Assembly (NCBI GenBank): GCA_903854795.1
Contig: CAINXF010000202.1
Span: forward strand, 1 to 7,865
Length of the DNA stretch: 7,865 bases
Reading direction: 5' to 3'
From: Candidatus Kerfeldbacteria bacterium
GTDB taxonomy: Bacteria > Patescibacteriota > Patescibacteriia > SBBC01
Numbering within the stretch: the stretch's first letter is position 1; each line of letters opens with the position of its first letter. A model generated the notes under the pieces. That model made no database searches. It saw only the letters and a list, made by a program, of their open reading frames with translations, and was not told where the DNA came from. The translations under genes and the position numbers were made by a program. Shown one piece after another: positions 5,706-7,865 of the stretch.

Positions 5706-7865
5706 ATGGACCATCCCATCAAGGAAACCGTCCGCGCTACCTGCCAGATCTGTGGTGGTGAAGGCTTCGTCACCGGCCCGCGGGGCACGGCGCGTTGCAC
5801 GTTGTGCGGCGGACGTGGTGCGTATCTTTGGGCACATCACCAGTGGTTTGCGTGGGGTGCACCGGTCGATCAACTGCATCTGTTCGAGGAGCAACTCGAG
5901 CGTATCGTGCGGACGACGACCGACGGATTATTCCTCGCGTTCGGTGTGATTGGTGCCGTGATCGGCGTCATGGGTGCGTCCTCGGTCGTCACGTTCGATG
6001 CGTCGGTCAACGGCATGTTCGGTCTGCCGCGGCTCTTCGCCGATCTCGTGACATTGAAGTCCGGAAGCATGCTGGTATTTTGGATCTCGATCCTGGCCGA
6101 TCTCTACGTATTTTACCGTCTCGATCGGACCCGGCATATGCTCGTGCCGATCCCCATGCCGTCACCGGTCCGGACGCCACCACCGACCGCCGATGTGAAT
6201 GCCATCGACCAAAAAGAGGTGGTCGAGGTGAGTGCGTCGTACACGCGCCAGACACGTGCGATCGTCGAGCAGGCCTTTGAATTCGCATTACGACTTCACC
6301 ATCCGACGGTCGAGCCGGTCCATCTCCTTGCCGTTGCGACGCTCGACAAGGACATTTCGTTCGCGCTGTTGCGGCTCGGGGCGTACGGTCAGCCACTCCA
6401 CGATCGGATCAAACGTTCTGTCGCCCATATCGTCAAGGTTAAAGGAGGGGAGCCGCAGCTCGGCAGGGCAGCGCGCGCAGTGCTCGTGAGAGCGTACGAA
6501 CGCGCCCAGGATGCGCGTATGCTTCAGGTCACGCCGCCGCACATTCTCGAGGCCATTGCGTATGAACCGTCGATGGCACAGGAAATATTGTTCGATCTAA
6601 AGGCGGACAAGGAAAAGGTCCACAATGTCGTGCTTTGGGCGCTCATGCAGCGCCGACTGTACCACGCTTGGTCGCAGCTCCGTGTTCGCGCGCTCAATAA
6701 ACCGAAGAGCGGCATGGACCGCGCGATGACCGCGCAGGCGACGCCGATGCTCGATCATTTCAGCACCGATCTCACGCTCATGGCACGCCGCGGCACGTTG
6801 CCGCTCGTCATAGGGCGTACGCAGGAGCTCGATGATGTGTTCCATGTCGTCGAGAGCGGACGCCACAACGTCATCCTCGTCGGCGAGAAGGGCGTGGGTA
6901 CGACGAGCATGCTCCACGCGATCGCGGAACGCATGGCGGCCGAGGAAGTACCTGACGTGATCAAGGACAAGCGGCTCGTGCAGCTTTCCGTATCCGCACT
7001 CGTTTCGAGCGCCGGCGCTTCGGGCGCGCTCGAGCAGCGTTTGCAGGAGATCATCGTCGAGATCATCAAGGCGGGGAACGTCGTTCTCGCGATCGAGGAC
7101 ATCCAGGAGCTCGTCGGCCTCTCGACGGTGTCGGGTGAGACGCTCGACCTTGCGTCGATCCTCGGTAAGGTGCTTGAGAATCGTACGTTCGTCGCGTTTG
7201 CGACCAGCACGAACGAAGGCTACCGCCACTACATCGAACCCTCGGCACTCTTTACGTCGTTCGAGAAAATCGACGTACAAGAAGTGCCGGAGGAGGTCGC
7301 GATCCAGATCCTCGAGTCGAAGGCGGGTACCGTCGAGTACCGCCATAAGATTTTCTTTTCATATGCCGCGATCGAGAAGATCGTTAAGTTGAGCATGCGG
7401 TACATCCACGACCGTCGGTTACCGGAGAAGGCGTTGACGCTCCTCGAAGAGGTCGGTGCATTCACTCGAGCCGCGAAAGGTGAACACGCCATCGTGACTG
7501 AGGACGACGCGGCCGCCGTGATCAGCCGTCGTACGAACGCGAACGTCGCCGCGGTCACCGAGGACGAAGTGACGAAGTTGCTCCATCTCGAGGAGAAGAT
7601 GCACGACCGGATGGTCGGCCAGGATTACGCAGTCAAGGCGGTATCGAATGCGTTACGACGCTCACGCGCCGAGCTGCGCGACATGAACCGGCCGATCGGT
7701 ACGTTCCTGTTCCTCGGCCCGACCGGTGTCGGAAAGACCGAGCTCGCGAAGACCGTTGCGGAAGTGTACTTTGGCAACGAGCGGAACATGATCCGACTCG
7801 ACATGTCGGAGTACCAGGATTCGTCGAGCATCGCGCGGCTCCTCGGCGCACCCGCCGGGTATCAG
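5706..7865 (+). CDS. Membrane-anchored Clp/Hsp100 ATPase with N-terminal zinc ribbon and degenerate first AAA module, 3' truncated
   Basis: 720 residues of an open frame that leaves the window. Order: DnaJ-like zinc motif CQICGGEG/CTLCGGRG (C13, C16, C31, C34); membrane helices at about 74-95 and 120-137; Pro-rich linker; Clp_N-like helical domain at about 177-318; AAA module D1 at about 375-580; D2 from about 620 (EEKMHDRMVGQDYAVKAVSNA, then Walker A GPTGVGKTE with K677). Such proteins thread or remodel proteins with ATP, with or without ClpP. D1 is degenerate: GEKGVGTTS lacks the Walker A lysine (T399), Walker B reads AIEDIQELVG (E464-D465 for the usual DE), the pore loop KYRG is GASG (437-440), and the arginine-finger ERRF is FTSF. 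The coiled-coil M-domain of ClpB/ClpC is absent. With an even number of helices, the zinc ribbon and AAA parts should share the cytoplasmic side. Walker B of D2 and any ClpP-binding loop lie outside the window. Confidence 0.9.
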   Translation, partial: MDHPIKETVRATCQICGGEGFVTGPRGTARCTLCGGRGAYLWAHHQWFAWGAPVDQLHLFEEQLERIVRTTTDGLFLAFGVIGAVIGVMGASSVVTFDASVNGMFGLPRLFADLVTLKSGSMLVFWISILADLYVFYRLDRTRHMLVPIPMPSPVRTPPPTADVNAIDQKEVVEVSASYTRQTRAIVEQAFEFALRLHHPTVEPVHLLAVATLDKDISFALLRLGAYGQPLHDRIKRSVAHIVKVKGGEPQLGRAARAVLVRAYERAQDARMLQVTPPHILEAIAYEPSMAQEILFDLKADKEKVHNVVLWALMQRRLYHAWSQLRVRALNKPKSGMDRAMTAQATPMLDHFSTDLTLMARRGTLPLVIGRTQELDDVFHVVESGRHNVILVGEKGVGTTSMLHAIAERMAAEEVPDVIKDKRLVQLSVSALVSSAGASGALEQRLQEIIVEIIKAGNVVLAIEDIQELVGLSTVSGETLDLASILGKVLENRTFVAFATSTNEGYRHYIEPSALFTSFEKIDVQEVPEEVAIQILESKAGTVEYRHKIFFSYAAIEKIVKLSMRYIHDRRLPEKALTLLEEVGAFTRAAKGEHAIVTEDDAAAVISRRTNANVAAVTEDEVTKLLHLEEKMHDRMVGQDYAVKAVSNALRRSRAELRDMNRPIGTFLFLGPTGVGKTELAKTVAEVYFGNERNMIRLDMSEYQDSSSIARLLGAPAGYQ

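Noticed and set aside
5410..5949. 179-residue plus-strand frame crossing the membrane-protein/Clp junction
   Set aside because: The two overlapping genes in other frames are supported by hydrophobic segments and by zinc motifs; this frame is Arg/Ser-rich and motif-free.
6900..6902. Walker A Lys-to-Thr as a simple base-call error (AAG to ACG)
   Set aside because: One base could explain this site alone, but Walker B, the pore loop and the arginine fingers of the same module are also lost, so real degeneration is more likely.
6597..7346. 249-residue open frame on the minus strand, rich in Arg, Asp and Glu
   Set aside because: It lies wholly inside the Clp coding sequence, whose plus-strand translation matches known motifs throughout. 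The charged composition is typical of an antisense shadow of a GC-rich gene.
1..7865. CRISPR array, tRNA, rRNA, insertion sequence, toxin-antitoxin or phage-defence locus
   Set aside because: No regularly spaced repeats, cloverleaf patterns, transposase motifs or paired small toxin/antitoxin genes were seen on either strand.

Overview
The window is gene-dense bacterial DNA of moderately high GC content. It holds seven protein-coding genes, two of them cut by the window edges, and no RNA genes, CRISPR arrays or transposons that I can see. The best guess for the source is a Patescibacteria (CPR) genome. That rests on a Clp ATPase with an N-terminal zinc ribbon and two membrane helices preceded by a small membrane protein with a WWYT motif, an N-terminally anchored protein made of DUF11-like repeats, and a compact layout. 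It is an inference from gene style, not a phylogenetic placement.

Layout. (1) 1-1803, plus strand: the end of a PEP-utilising enzyme (phosphohistidine domain), a membrane-anchored metallophosphoesterase that overlaps it by ATGA, and a divergent RecO five bases further on. The three look like one transcript. (2) 1832-3727, plus strand: a surface protein with one membrane helix and about four Ig/DUF11-like domains, probably with its own extended -10 promoter at the end of recO and an almost leaderless mRNA. (3) 3728-4017: a non-coding stretch full of inverted repeats, between convergent genes, with a terminator candidate for each side. (4) 4018-4755, minus strand: a CDP-alcohol phosphatidyltransferase (phospholipid head-group synthesis) with a strong ribosome binding site. 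(5) 4756-4951: a divergent control region with a palindrome, a TATAAT box and a 10-bp-spaced direct repeat. (6) 4952-5218, plus strand: an 88-residue protein with a possible zinc ribbon, closed by a hairpin terminator. (7) 5282-7865, plus strand: a promoter, a 127-residue membrane protein, and four bases later a large Clp/Hsp100 ATPase that runs off the end of the window.

The most unusual item is the Clp ATPase. It has a DnaJ-like double CxxCGGxG zinc motif, two membrane helices, a Clp_N-like domain and a first AAA module that keeps the fold pattern but has lost the Walker A lysine, the normal DE order of Walker B, the arginine fingers and the aromatic pore-loop residue. The second AAA module starts with an intact Walker A. 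This suggests a membrane-tethered unfoldase or disaggregase powered by its second ring only, perhaps assembled with the small membrane protein encoded just upstream. The other genes look like housekeeping or envelope functions (DNA repair, lipid synthesis, surface structure, an exported phosphatase). I see no defence or mobile system.
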